Assembly (NCBI RefSeq): GCF_001647715.1
Contig: NZ_CP015600.1
Span: 1,488,001 to 1,552,000, forward strand
Direction of reading: 5' to 3'
DNA from: Pseudomonas antarctica
Lineage (GTDB): Bacteria > Pseudomonadota > Gammaproteobacteria > Pseudomonadales > Pseudomonadaceae
DNA: 64,000 bases
Part shown: positions 13,029-20,849 of the stretch, piece by piece
How positions within the stretch are numbered: the first letter of the stretch is position 1
Layout: each line of letters starts with the position of its first letter
Translations under genes and position numbers: made by a program
Notes under the pieces: generated by a model
Seen by the model: only the letters and a program-made list of their open reading frames with translations
What the model was told of the DNA's origin: nothing
The model's database searches: none

Positions 13029-13824
13029 CAACACCGTTTCGATGCCCAGCACTGCCCCAGCACCCCAGCAAACCACAGGAGTGTGTGAAGACCACGGCCA
13101 GTTCCCGCAGCAGGTGAACGTGATCTTCGGCCGGGAGTTCAAGACCGGGTGTCCAGAGTGCAGCCGCATCCGCAACGAGGAAGAAACCGCACGCAAAGAG
13201 GCCCAGGAAGCCCAGGCATTGCGTATGCGCATGGCGGAAAAGCTGGGCGCCGCGCTGATCCCCAAGCGTTTCGCCGGCAAGACGTTTTCCGGGTACATCG
13301 CCGATACGCCCGAGCAGCAGAAGGCGCTGAAGACCTGCATCGGGTACGCCGCCGAGTTCAAGCAGATCGCCGCCGCCGGCCGCTGCCTGTTGCTGCTGGG
13401 CAAGCCCGGTACCGGCAAGACGCACCTGTCCGTGGCGATCGCCAACGAGATCATGGCCAAGTCGAGCGACACGGCTGTGTACCGCACGATCGGCTCGGTA
13501 CTCCAGGCCATCCGCGCAACCTACGACCACACGGGCGACAAGAGCGAAAGCCAGATCCTCACGAGCCTCATCAGCCCATCGCTGCTGATCCTCGATGAGA
13601 TAGGCGTGAGCAAGGAGAAGCCCAGCGACTTCGAGCTGACGACCTTGTTCGCCATCATCAACGGCCGCTACGAAGAACTGCGTCCCACCATCATCGTTTC
13701 AAATCTCGACGCTAAGGCATTGGCCAACGCTATCGGAGAACGCTGCGCAGACAGGCTTCGGGAGGGCGGCGTGATTGTGATCCCGTTCGAGTGGGAATCG
13801 CAGCGCGGCAAGGAGGGTTTTTGA
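13018..13824 (+). CDS. DnaC-like helicase loader ATPase
   Basis: 268 residues from ATG 13018, which overlaps the end of the O-like gene and has GGGAGGACGG upstream. An N-terminal zinc-finger-like cluster (GVCEDHG ... GCPECSR) is followed by an AAA+ core with Walker A GKPGTGKTH, Walker B LLILDEIG and a sensor Asn in IIVSNLD. This is the DnaC/IstB-type loader that brings host DnaB helicase to the phage origin. Confidence 0.88.
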   Translation: MRSDNTVSMPSTAPAPQQTTGVCEDHGQFPQQVNVIFGREFKTGCPECSRIRNEEETARKEAQEAQALRMRMAEKLGAALIPKRFAGKTFSGYIADTPEQQKALKTCIGYAAEFKQIAAAGRCLLLLGKPGTGKTHLSVAIANEIMAKSSDTAVYRTIGSVLQAIRATYDHTGDKSESQILTSLISPSLLILDEIGVSKEKPSDFELTTLFAIINGRYEELRPTIIVSNLDAKALANAIGERCADRLREGGVIVIPFEWESQRGKEGF

Positions 13825-13825
13825 C

Positions 13826-14098
13826 ATGGCGGTTACCAGCATTCGTTACAGCACCGCACCAGCCAAACCAAAACCGCAGGCCGGCGACGAGCGCTTCCTG
13901 AAGGGCCGTGGCGTCCAGCAAATCCGCCAGCAGCAGTACAGCACCATGTACCGGGCCTACATGGTCAGCAACGGCCGCCCGGTTTGGGAGTGGGTCGACA
14001 AGGGCAGCGCTGAGGATCGAACGTCAGAGGCGTGGCTCCAGGCACGGAAGTCGGAGCGCATGGCATTGATCGCAGAAGCAGCGGAGCAGCGGACATGA
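13826..14098 (+). CDS. Phage protein of unknown function, 90 aa
   Basis: 90 residues with GGAGGGTTTTTGAC before the ATG. Basic, ending in a helical stretch (SEAWLQARKSERMALIAEAA). It starts 1 base after the helicase-loader stop and overlaps the next gene by 4 bases, so it belongs to the replication operon. No domain recognised. Confidence 0.65.
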   Translation: MAVTSIRYSTAPAKPKPQAGDERFLKGRGVQQIRQQQYSTMYRAYMVSNGRPVWEWVDKGSAEDRTSEAWLQARKSERMALIAEAAEQRT

Positions 14099-14568
14099 CC
14101 ATCGACAAGCAACAACTTCAGAAACTGCTCTGGGCCGAAGCAGCGTCATTCCGTGCCGACTGCGCCGACTGGAAGCGAAACACCGAGGCGCTGGATGAAT
14201 TCCTGGGCGAGAAGACCGTGGGCGAGGTTGCGCTTGAGCTGCTGGCCGAGAACGAGGCGCTGCTCAAGCTTGCGCCCAGCAAAGAAATCATATGGTGCGC
14301 CTGTGGTGATGGCCATGCAGCGAACAGCTACGGCGCCGGGTTCATGGATGCCAATGGCGGTGTTTGCCAGAACTGTGATGCCGCACAGCCGATGGTTTCA
14401 TGCCCGCTAGAGCTGTTCGAAACCCTGCGCGACTCAGCGAACACCGAGGCTGACGAGCACCGCCAGTGCATGGCGACCTACCGTCCGTTGCGCCAAGCCA
14501 GCCTGGATTCAGTCGTGAAGAAGTGCGACGACCTGCTCGCCGCCAAGGGCAAGGGGGAGCAGTCATGA
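14095..14568 (+). CDS. Phage protein with cysteine cluster, 157 aa
   Basis: 157 residues from ATG 14095. The middle part has WCACGDGH followed ~25 residues later by CQNCDA, which could form one zinc site. The first 60 residues are helical (LGEKTVGEVALELLAENEAL). It is coupled at both ends by ATGA overlaps. Unknown function. Confidence 0.65.
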   Translation: MTIDKQQLQKLLWAEAASFRADCADWKRNTEALDEFLGEKTVGEVALELLAENEALLKLAPSKEIIWCACGDGHAANSYGAGFMDANGGVCQNCDAAQPMVSCPLELFETLRDSANTEADEHRQCMATYRPLRQASLDSVVKKCDDLLAAKGKGEQS

Positions 14569-14810
14569 CCTACGCCAAGCCAGAGAGCTACACCGAAGCT
14601 GACTGGGAAATGGTCCAGGGCTACATGCGCGGCAAGGACGGGCTGTTGCCACAGCGCCGCAACGCCGCGTACATGCACGGCCACCGCAATGGCGTGTCTG
14701 ATGCGACTGGTGTGCCGCATCAGCGAGCAAATGTCCTGATCCGTCGGGCAAACATGATCCCAGGCATCACGCCAATGGCACAGATCAACACAGGTGGGCG
14801 CCATGACTAA
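14565..14810 (+). CDS. Phage protein of unknown function, 81 aa
   Basis: 81 residues from ATG 14565 (MTYAKPESYTEADWEMVQGY), basic at the C-terminus (HQRANVLIRRANMIPGITPM). It overlaps the gene before by 4 bases and the next by 8. No domain recognised. Confidence 0.6.
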   Translation: MTYAKPESYTEADWEMVQGYMRGKDGLLPQRRNAAYMHGHRNGVSDATGVPHQRANVLIRRANMIPGITPMAQINTGGRHD

Positions 14811-15318
14811 GCCAGCCAGGCCTCGCCCAATGCCCGTGTACCTGGTGCTGCGCCGTCTGGTCGATCCAGCCACCGGCAAGGAGGTCGCCGCATTTGTGCC
14901 GTCCTCCGATGCTGACCGATCGATCCTCCGCGAGCGTGAATTCAAGATGAACGCGAAGATCCGCGCCGACCTCAAGCAGCCGCGCAACCCAAGATTCAAC
15001 GGTTTGGTCCACGGTCTGGGCCGGGTTCTCAGTCAGAACATCGACCGGTTCTCCGGCAAGCAGTCCCACGACGCGATCAAGGCCCTGCAACTGGAGTCGG
15101 GCGTGTACTGCGACGAGGAAGCATTCGACATCCCTGGCCTGGGCCAACTCACCCGCAAGACACCCCGCAGCCTGTCCTACGACTCGATGGGGGAGGAGAC
15201 ATTCCAAGATTTTTGGCGCCAGTGCTGCGCGTACCTGGTGCTGCATGACTGGCCGACGCTCACTGAAGAGCGCCTGACCGAAATGGCTGAGTTCGAAGCA
15301 TTCAAGGAGGCCGCATGA
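14803..15318 (+). CDS. Middle-operon protein, NinB/DUF1367-like position
   Basis: 171 residues from ATG 14803 (MTKPARPRPMPVYLVLRRLV). The segment RADLKQPRNPRFNGLVHGLG, then ALQLESGVYCDEE and CAYLVLHDWPTLTEERLTEM, is reminiscent of DUF1367 / NinB-type phage recombination accessory proteins, which also lie ahead of ninG. The family assignment is tentative. Confidence 0.6.
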   Translation: MTKPARPRPMPVYLVLRRLVDPATGKEVAAFVPSSDADRSILREREFKMNAKIRADLKQPRNPRFNGLVHGLGRVLSQNIDRFSGKQSHDAIKALQLESGVYCDEEAFDIPGLGQLTRKTPRSLSYDSMGEETFQDFWRQCCAYLVLHDWPTLTEERLTEMAEFEAFKEAA

Positions 15319-15635
15319 GCCATAACTTCAAGCCGGGCGACCTGGCACTGATTGTGGGTGCTCACACGCTGACCAATAACATCGGCAGGGTGTGCGAGCT
15401 GGTTGAGCTTCTGGAGCCCGAGCAAATCAGCACATGGCGCGACCCGAATGATAATTGCCGAATTCAAAACGGCGATGTTGGCAACGCATGGGTTGTTGTT
15501 GGTGATGGCTTGGTGTCGTGGTGCGGTAGCGATGGGTGGGCTATCGCCAATCCGGATCATTTGATGCCCCTGCGCGGCGACTTCACCCCCGAGCAGCAGA
15601 AAGCCAAGGAGGTGTCTGATGTGCATCTGGTTTGA
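15315..15635 (+). CDS. Phage protein of unknown function, 106 aa
   Basis: 106 residues. The N-terminal part (FKPGDLALIVGAHTLTNNIG) and the following beta-rich segments suggest a small SH3-like barrel. Many Trp and Asp residues. Coupled to the gene before by an ATGA overlap and overlapping the next by 17 bases. Confidence 0.6.
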   Translation: MSHNFKPGDLALIVGAHTLTNNIGRVCELVELLEPEQISTWRDPNDNCRIQNGDVGNAWVVVGDGLVSWCGSDGWAIANPDHLMPLRGDFTPEQQKAKEVSDVHLV

Positions 15636-15861
15636 AGTGACCCCGCTCCATGACAACGCTGCCGAAGTGCATAACGCTGGCGGCCTTGCTGATGCTGTCG
15701 GGTGTGCTGTTCGGGATCTGCCAACAATCAGCGATACCGCCATGGATTCGGACGAATGCCTTTGTGATCTGGATATCGAGGCGTTTGAATTGAAGTTCGG
15801 GTATCGGCATGAAGTCGGTGAAACCTCCTTCGATAATCGTCTGGTCGAGGTTTCGGCATGA
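15619..15861 (+). CDS. Phage protein of unknown function, 80 aa
   Basis: 80 residues, very acidic (SDTAMDSDECLCDLDIEAFE). Starts inside the previous gene and ends with an ATGA overlap onto ninG. No family recognised; coding status is supported by the coupling on both sides. Confidence 0.55.
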   Translation: MCIWFEVTPLHDNAAEVHNAGGLADAVGCAVRDLPTISDTAMDSDECLCDLDIEAFELKFGYRHEVGETSFDNRLVEVSA

Positions 15862-16472
15862 AGCGCACCCCACTACAGCGCAAAACCCCGCTCACATCGT
15901 GCGGTCCGCGCCGCAAGCGCTGCCCAGAGTGTCGGGTGATGTTCGTGCCCGCGCGCAATGGCCAGATAGTGTGCGGCGAGATCGAGTGCGCCATTGCTCA
16001 TGGTCAGTCGGAGAAGGGGCGGGCGATCGCCGGGAAGGCCTTGGCCGAAGTAGGGCGCCGGGACATCAAGGTTCGCAAGGAGAAGCTGAAGAGCAGGGCG
16101 GATCATCTCAAGGACACCCAGCATGCCTTCAACGCCTGGATCAGGGCGCGTGACGCGGGACAGCCCTGCATCAGTTGCGGCACGACGGCAGACGTTCAGT
16201 ACTGCGCGGGCCACTACAGGACGACAGCGGCGGCGCCCGAGCTTCGCTTTGAGCCCCTCAACGTAAATCTTCAATGCAATCGCAACTGCAACATGGGCAA
16301 GTCCGGGAATCTGCTGGGGTATCGGCCGGGGTTGATCAAGAAGGTTGGCGCCGAGGCCGTCGAGTGGCTGGAAGGCCCTCATGAGGCCAAGAAGTACACC
16401 GTGGACGAGTTGAAGGCGATGACCGCCGAATACCGGGCAAAGACCAGAGAGCTGAAGAGGGCTGCAGCATGA
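15858..16472 (+). CDS. ninG: Recombination protein NinG (Rap)
   Basis: 204 residues. An N-terminal zinc motif (RCPECRVMF ... CGEIECA) is followed by a Lys/Arg-rich coiled region (VRKEKLKSRADHLKDTQHAF), then CISCGTTADVQYCAGHY and NVNLQCNRNCNMGKSGN, an HNH-like zinc core. This is the NinG/Rap layout; the lambda protein is a structure-specific endonuclease acting in Red-type recombination. It fits the exonuclease and annealing ATPase at the left end. Confidence 0.88.
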   Translation: MKRTPLQRKTPLTSCGPRRKRCPECRVMFVPARNGQIVCGEIECAIAHGQSEKGRAIAGKALAEVGRRDIKVRKEKLKSRADHLKDTQHAFNAWIRARDAGQPCISCGTTADVQYCAGHYRTTAAAPELRFEPLNVNLQCNRNCNMGKSGNLLGYRPGLIKKVGAEAVEWLEGPHEAKKYTVDELKAMTAEYRAKTRELKRAAA

Positions 16473-16789
16473 TCAAAAAGCTTATTTCCACGCTAATCAG
16501 TGTTTCGTTCAGTGCGGCTCTTTTGTCGGGAGTTGAGTCGCTTCACCAATTCGCCTTCTACGTCATGTGCGTGATGACCGGTATCGCTTGGCTGGCTTTG
16601 CTTTGTGGCGCCGTCAAAGAAGAGGCTGCTGCCGAGGTGCGTTCTCGGCTCTGGATCAGCTTGCCGAGTTCAGCTTTCAGTCTGTACGCGATGATTGCCA
16701 CCGATCACACGGTTCTGGCCGCAGCAAGCTTCATGACTACGTTCTTCATTTTGACAATGGCATTTCGCAAGCCGGAGGTGGCGGCATGA
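16469..16789 (+). CDS. Small membrane protein, three helices
   Basis: 106 residues with hydrophobic segments at about 5-24, 28-48 and 67-98 (LLSGVESLHQFAFYVMCVMT; AIWLALLCG region; VLAAASFMTTFFILTMAF). Overlaps ninG and the next gene by 4 bases each. An inner-membrane protein of unknown role. Confidence 0.6.
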   Translation: MIKKLISTLISVSFSAALLSGVESLHQFAFYVMCVMTGIAWLALLCGAVKEEAAAEVRSRLWISLPSSAFSLYAMIATDHTVLAAASFMTTFFILTMAFRKPEVAA

Positions 16790-17367
16790 AAATCAACTCA
16801 GCGCGCCAGGCGTGGCATGACTGCAAGTACAACCCTGCTCCCGGCCAGACCTCTGACGTTGTGCAGCTTGGCGTGGTAGTGCAGAACACCGAGCGCGGTC
16901 CAACGGCGAACCACGCGGTGCATGGCGCACTGGCGGGGCACATCCAGTCGGCCATTGCCAGGCTGCATCCGCAGATCCGCGTATTCGGCGACTTCATGTA
17001 CGCCGCCGAGCAAAGTGACGACATCCGTGAGGCAGCGGAAGAGGTCGTGTTTCTGATGGTGCAAAACCGGTCGCCACGGATGACGGCCGCCAAGCGGGAG
17101 AAACTGGAGTTTGTGGTGAAGGGCGCTCTGCGTCGGTATCAGCACATGCACCAGGGCGGCCAGTCGGCCAACGAAGACGCGCTGGCCAACCCCGAGAAGT
17201 TCCGGGCGTGGATGTGGCAGTTCTACGGTGTGCGTCTGGAGTCGTGCAATTGGGAGCGGGACTGGGGTGGCGTGCTGCAGCTGATCTTCGAGTGCTGCGA
17301 GGATTTGGACCGCCGCGCATTGAGCCCCGTAGCAGCGGTAATTTACGAAATGCGCGAGGCCGCATGA
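16786..17367 (+). CDS. Protein at the antiterminator Q position
   Basis: 193 residues from ATG 16786. The C-terminal part (FYGVRLESCNWERDWGGVLQ, then IFECCEDLDRRALSPVAAVI) has the look of a helix-turn-helix-bearing antitermination protein. The gene is last in the middle operon, directly before a terminator (17456-17480) and the late genes. That is where Q acts. The role is inferred from position; no family is recognised with certainty. Confidence 0.55.
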   Translation: MKINSARQAWHDCKYNPAPGQTSDVVQLGVVVQNTERGPTANHAVHGALAGHIQSAIARLHPQIRVFGDFMYAAEQSDDIREAAEEVVFLMVQNRSPRMTAAKREKLEFVVKGALRRYQHMHQGGQSANEDALANPEKFRAWMWQFYGVRLESCNWERDWGGVLQLIFECCEDLDRRALSPVAAVIYEMREAA

Positions 17368-17455
17368 GGGCCTATTGCGTTCCCGTGCGGCTCATGGCAT
17401 GATTTCGCCACTTTTAGAGTTTTGCCTTCGGCAACTTACTCAATGATCCAAGAAA

Positions 17456-17480
17456 ACCCGGCCACCGCGCCGGGTTTTTT
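17456..17480 (+). terminator. Terminator before the late genes
   Basis: ACCCGGC (17456-17462) and GCCGGGT (17469-17475) followed by T6. A smaller hairpin (TTGCC-TTC-GGCAA) lies at about 17422-17434. If a late promoter lies here, this is the terminator a Q-like protein would have to overcome. Confidence 0.7.
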
Positions 17481-17514
17481 ATTGCCCAAAGAAACCCACC
17501 GAAAGGAATGCCGA

Positions 17515-17808
17515 ATGATGAAGCGAATGTCCGCTTACCTGGGCCTGGCGCTCGCCGCCTGCCTGTCCTGTTTCTCCCTGTCGGCATTCGCCGAGCCGAT
17601 CGCCTACCGCACCGCGCACTATCTGACCGCTCACGCCGAGCCGCAAGGTGTCGCCATGCAGCGTCTGGAACTGACCCTCGCCATGTGGCGAACGGGCAGC
17701 CAGACCACTGATGAAAGTTTGGCCTCCAACCTGCGCGCATCCAGCAACCACTTCGTGATGGCCTCGGCCAAGCCTGCCCCTGATGGCGTCGGCATGACCC
17801 CCTTCTGA
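17515..17808 (+). CDS. Small exported protein, 97 aa
   Basis: 97 residues from ATG 17515 (ATG 17518 is equally possible), with AAAGGAATG upstream. The N-terminus MMKRMSAYLGLALAACLSCF, then SLSAFA, is a signal peptide. The mature part has no known domain. It is flanked by terminators on both sides, so it forms its own transcription unit and may be lysogen-expressed cargo. Confidence 0.65.
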   Translation: MMKRMSAYLGLALAACLSCFSLSAFAEPIAYRTAHYLTAHAEPQGVAMQRLELTLAMWRTGSQTTDESLASNLRASSNHFVMASAKPAPDGVGMTPF

Positions 17809-17826
17809 ATACGCCTGAAAGCAATA

Positions 17827-17859
17827 GAAAAAGCCCGGACATATGCGCCGGGCTTTTTT
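17827..17859 (+). terminator. Intrinsic terminator after the exported-protein gene
   Basis: AAGCCCGG (17831-17838) and CCGGGCTT (17848-17855) followed by T4; A-rich on the other side, so it may work in both directions. Confidence 0.75.
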
Positions 17860-18004
17860 GTACCTCCGAGGAAAGCCGCTACCCAAGTGGATGCTTTCCC
17901 GGATGTATCAAGTCCAACCATTTCGGCCCCACCACACCCATTGCTATGGCTGGGAGTGCTGCTGGAGCCGGATTTATCAATCTCCCCGTGAGGGAGCAAC
18001 CCGG

Positions 18005-18328
18005 ATGCCTACCATGCCTGATAAGCCAGACACCTGGGCCAAGATCTGGTTGGCGTTGAGCAATCCGCTCTGGCAGGGCGCAATCATGGCCATCACCGTA
18101 TCGTTGCTTCGAGTCATGTATGACGCGAAGGAAACCAGTAAGCGTCGGATCCTGTTCGAATCGCTGATCTGCGGATCGCTGAGCCTTGTTGCGTCCAGCG
18201 TGATTGAGTGGATGACCTGGCCGCCCAGCCTGTCGGTTGCTGCTGGAGGGACTATTGGGTTCCTCGGCGTAACTGCTATTCGCGAGATGGTGACCCGCTT
18301 CCTCGGTCGCAAGGCGGATGCAGCATGA
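18005..18328 (+). CDS. Phage holin, lambda S-type family (Phage_holin_3)
   Basis: 107 residues from ATG 18005 with GAGGGAGC upstream. Three hydrophobic stretches (about residues 15-37, 49-66, 71-92) and the sequence around WLALSNPLWQGAIMAITVSL and ESLICGSLSLVASSV match the class I holin family PF05106. A second Met at codon 4 (MPTMPDK) resembles the dual-start arrangement of holin/antiholin. It overlaps the spanin gene downstream by 4 bases. Confidence 0.85.
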   Translation: MPTMPDKPDTWAKIWLALSNPLWQGAIMAITVSLLRVMYDAKETSKRRILFESLICGSLSLVASSVIEWMTWPPSLSVAAGGTIGFLGVTAIREMVTRFLGRKADAA

Positions 18329-18702
18329 GGGCCTTTGCTGCTGCAATCATCATCGCCCTGGTCGGCCTGCTGCTCATCGGCATTCAGCAGTCACGCGTCG
18401 TCGCACTGCGTGGAGAGGTGGCCTTCGAAGCTGGCGAGAAGAAGAAGGCGGTCGACGCCAACCTCGAAAGCCAGGCGACCATCACTACGCTGCGCGCTGA
18501 AGCAAAGCGTAATGCTGAATACCAGGCAGACCTGGCAAAGCGCCTCAAGGTCAGCCAGGACAAAGCCGAGAAGGCGGAGAAGAACTTTGAAAACCTCAAG
18601 CGCAACAGCAAGCCTGTTCGTGACTGGGCTGCTCAGCCTCTTCCTGACGGCCTGCGCGGCAAAGCCGGCGGTGGTGACAAAGACCCAGGCCATAAGGATT
18701 GA
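18325..18702 (+). CDS. Inner-membrane spanin, LysB/Rz type
   Basis: 125 residues from ATG 18325. One N-terminal membrane helix (AAAIIIALVGLLLIGIQQ) is followed by a long coiled coil (residues ~30-100, rich in Glu, Lys, Ala) and an end VRDWAAQPLPDGLR typical of P2 LysB-like proteins. It should span the periplasm and act with the lipoprotein encoded in the +1 frame at 18620. No endolysin lies beside it. Confidence 0.8.
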   Translation: MRAFAAAIIIALVGLLLIGIQQSRVVALRGEVAFEAGEKKKAVDANLESQATITTLRAEAKRNAEYQADLAKRLKVSQDKAEKAEKNFENLKRNSKPVRDWAAQPLPDGLRGKAGGGDKDPGHKD

Positions 18703-18859
18703 AGCCCCTGAGCTGATCCCATGCGAGCGCATCGACGACAGCGATGAAGACCTTCGCCTCAATGGCGACGTGTGGGAGCTGAAAGACAAGGCGGTTCGGC
18801 TGTTGGACACCTGCGCTGACCAGGTTGATGCGCAGATCGTCCGCAGCCAGAGCAAGTAA
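18620..18859 (+). CDS. Outer-membrane spanin lipoprotein, LysC/Rz1 type
   Basis: 79 residues if read from GTG 18620. The N-terminus MTGLLSLFLTACAAKPAVV (with the GTG read as Met) carries a lipobox LTAC with the lipidated Cys at about residue 12. The mature part contains PELIPCERID and a second Cys pair as in LysC proteins. It overlaps the LysB-like gene by 83 bases in another frame, the usual embedded/overlapping spanin arrangement. No ATG is available; the start is therefore inferred. Confidence 0.75.
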   Translation: MTGLLSLFLTACAAKPAVVTKTQAIRIEAPELIPCERIDDSDEDLRLNGDVWELKDKAVRLLDTCADQVDAQIVRSQSK

Positions 18860-18918
18860 TCCGCGCCACGTTTTCGTAATTCCAAAATTGTGGCGCGGAA
18901 TGCGCCGAGGGCATCGCC

Positions 18919-19017
18919 ATGGCTTCGAATACCAACTCCTCCAAGACTGTCACCCTGTTCGGCGGGATCGCGCTTGTGATCATCGTCCTGTCAGTGGCGG
19001 CCTTTAGCTTCGTGTGA
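18919..19017 (+). CDS. Small membrane peptide, 32 aa
   Basis: ATG 18919 to TGA 19017: MASNTNSSKTVTLFGGIALV followed by a hydrophobic end (IIVLSVAAFSFV), one membrane helix. It sits between the spanin pair and the next small gene. Upstream GAGGGCATCGCC is a weak ribosome site. Possibly an accessory lysis or membrane peptide. Confidence 0.45.
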   Translation: MASNTNSSKTVTLFGGIALVIIVLSVAAFSFV

Positions 19018-19021
19018 CGCT

Positions 19022-19231
19022 ATGAAAGTAATCGTAACAAAGCTCTTGGGATCGGCTGAAGTCGAGTTCCTGCGTGAGGGTGTGGTCGTTCACCGTGAGC
19101 GGTTCACTGGCAAGACGAACTCCCGGTATGAGCGCACCATTGCGACCCGGGAAGGGTTCGATGCTCACCGGTGCCGGTTTGTTACGGCCATTCCTGCTGA
19201 TCGGGCATTCCAGTATGAGGTTTCGCCATGA
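19022..19231 (+). CDS. Small phage protein, 69 aa
   Basis: 69 residues (MKVIVTKLLGSAEVEFLREG...), beta-rich and basic. Coupled to the next gene by an ATGA overlap. First of five short overlapping genes (19022-20064) ahead of the terminase. Unknown function. Confidence 0.55.
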   Translation: MKVIVTKLLGSAEVEFLREGVVVHRERFTGKTNSRYERTIATREGFDAHRCRFVTAIPADRAFQYEVSP

Positions 19232-19443
19232 GCATCAAGAAACAGCTGATTCACTTCAACGACATCCGGCTCACCTTGTCTGCGGATGACCTGAAGGCTG
19301 CACTGATCGCCAAGTATGGTGATGCTGCTGCCGAAGTACTGGTCGATGGCGTGACCCTCCAGAATGCCACCTACTCCACTTACTACCCCAATGACGGCTT
19401 GGAGTTCACCTTTGCTCAGCCGCTGGAAGGGCACAACACGTGA
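19228..19443 (+). CDS. Small phage protein, 71 aa
   Basis: 71 residues (MSIKKQLIHFNDIRLTLSAD), mixed alpha/beta. Overlaps both neighbours by 4 bases. No family recognised. Confidence 0.55.
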   Translation: MSIKKQLIHFNDIRLTLSADDLKAALIAKYGDAAAEVLVDGVTLQNATYSTYYPNDGLEFTFAQPLEGHNT

Positions 19444-19631
19444 GCAACGTCACCCGCCTGCGGCACGCGCTGCCAATGAGCCCAAACATCAACGCTGCGG
19501 TAAGCGCTCTCGACAAGGCCATTGCCGAAGCCGTGGACGCTGCCAAGGCTGCCGGACTGCCTCAAGGCATGATCGTTGGATTGCTCCACGGTCACGCACA
19601 CGCACAGACACACCAGATGGTGACGCAATGA
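19440..19631 (+). CDS. Small helical phage protein, 63 aa
   Basis: 63 residues from GTG 19440, the only start that fits (GTGA overlap with the previous stop). The centre is an Ala-rich helix (AAVSALDKAIAEAVDAAKAA), the end is His-rich (LLHGHAHAQTHQM). Unknown function. Confidence 0.5.
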   Translation: MSNVTRLRHALPMSPNINAAVSALDKAIAEAVDAAKAAGLPQGMIVGLLHGHAHAQTHQMVTQ

Positions 19632-19816
19632 CTGCAAGCGTCCATGACATCGCCGACCAACGCCCGCACCTGATGGTGGTAGCTAGCGATGGCGCCCACG
19701 TAATTCCGCACGCCCTGGTGCAATCGGTGATCGACGGCGACCAACCTTCCTCAATTCTCACTGAGCCCGTGGTGAAGCGGATCATTGAAGAGTGGCTGCA
19801 GCAGGTGACCAAATGA
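19628..19816 (+). CDS. Small phage protein, 62 aa
   Basis: 62 residues from ATG 19628 (MTASVHDIADQRPHLMVVAS), coupled at both ends by 4-base overlaps. The C-terminus is helical (VVKRIIEEWLQQVTK). Unknown function. Confidence 0.5.
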   Translation: MTASVHDIADQRPHLMVVASDGAHVIPHALVQSVIDGDQPSSILTEPVVKRIIEEWLQQVTK

Positions 19817-20064
19817 CCGTCAAGGTTCTGGAGATCAAGCGGGAGGACTGGCGCGATGCCGCCAAGACGCTTCGCAAGATCGCCGATGACCTCGACGCTG
19901 GCACGCATCCCGAATGCACGGTGGGCGCCTTGACGCTGATCGGCGCGAAGGGAGAGGTGACCGTGTTCGGCCTCGGCCCTAAGTGCGACGACCTGCAATG
20001 CCTCGGTGCCATGCGCCTGGGTGAGCAGAAGCTGATTGATGTGCTGCTCGATACAGACAACTGA
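19813..20064 (+). CDS. Small phage protein, 83 aa
   Basis: 83 residues from ATG 19813 (MTVKVLEIKREDWRDAAKTL). Alpha/beta composition with three Cys in the second half (CTV, KCDDLQC). Last of the run of five coupled small genes before the terminase. Unknown function. Confidence 0.55.
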   Translation: MTVKVLEIKREDWRDAAKTLRKIADDLDAGTHPECTVGALTLIGAKGEVTVFGLGPKCDDLQCLGAMRLGEQKLIDVLLDTDN

Positions 20065-20105
20065 CAACCTAAACGTGCGAGGCACCAAAGTCTCAAGGAA
20101 TCCCT

Positions 20106-20849
20106 ATGGCGCTGACAGCAAAACAGCAGCGCTTCGTCGACGAGTACCTGAAAGACCTGAATGCAACGCAGGCCGCTATTCGTGCGGGTTACAGCAAGAA
20201 GACGGCAGCAGTCATTGCAGCAGAGAACCTTAGAAAACCTAATGTTCAATCCGTTATCGAAGATCGCATGACTGCAAGAGGCCAGAAGGCTGCCATCACT
20301 CAGGAAATGGTGCTTGAGCGTCTATGGATGATCGCTACCGCTAATCCCAATGAGCTGATCGAGTATCGTCGTGGGTGTTGCCGCCATTGCTTCGGTATTG
20401 ACCATCAGTACCAGTGGAAGGATGAAGAGGAACTGCTCAAGGCAGTATCTGATAAAGCCGACCCTGAAGATGTGTCGGAAGACGGGGGATTTGGGTTTGA
20501 CCCAACGATACGGCCGCACCCCAAGTGCCCAAAATGCAGAGGGGAGGGGTTTGGATCTGTCCATGCTCATGACTCGCGCCATGTAAGCCAAGCAGCATTG
20601 GCACTGTATGCAGGCGTGAAGCAGACCAAGGAAGGCTTCGAGATCAAAATGCACGATCAGCTGGCTGCGCTCGACAAGGTGGCCAAGCACCTGGGGATGT
20701 TCTCTGACAAGTCTGCCTCGCCACTTGATGAGGAGCTGAAGCGCCTTGAGGTCGAGAAGCGCCGCGCAGAACTCAAGCTGATAGAGAAGGGCGGCGGCAA
20801 CTCCAACGCCCAGCTACTGGCTGATCTGATTGCGAGACTACCGTCATGA
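20106..20849 (+). CDS. Terminase small subunit with zinc insertion
   Basis: 247 residues. The first 60 residues (LTAKQQRFVDEYLKDLNATQ and AAIRAGYSKKTAAVIAAENL) are the DNA-binding start of the Terminase_2 family (PF03592). Residues ~88-145 carry CCRHC and CPKCRG, forming a CxxC...CxxC zinc site not usual in short family members. The protein recognises the packaging site and recruits the large subunit, with which it overlaps by 4 bases. Confidence 0.9.
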   Translation: MALTAKQQRFVDEYLKDLNATQAAIRAGYSKKTAAVIAAENLRKPNVQSVIEDRMTARGQKAAITQEMVLERLWMIATANPNELIEYRRGCCRHCFGIDHQYQWKDEEELLKAVSDKADPEDVSEDGGFGFDPTIRPHPKCPKCRGEGFGSVHAHDSRHVSQAALALYAGVKQTKEGFEIKMHDQLAALDKVAKHLGMFSDKSASPLDEELKRLEVEKRRAELKLIEKGGGNSNAQLLADLIARLPS

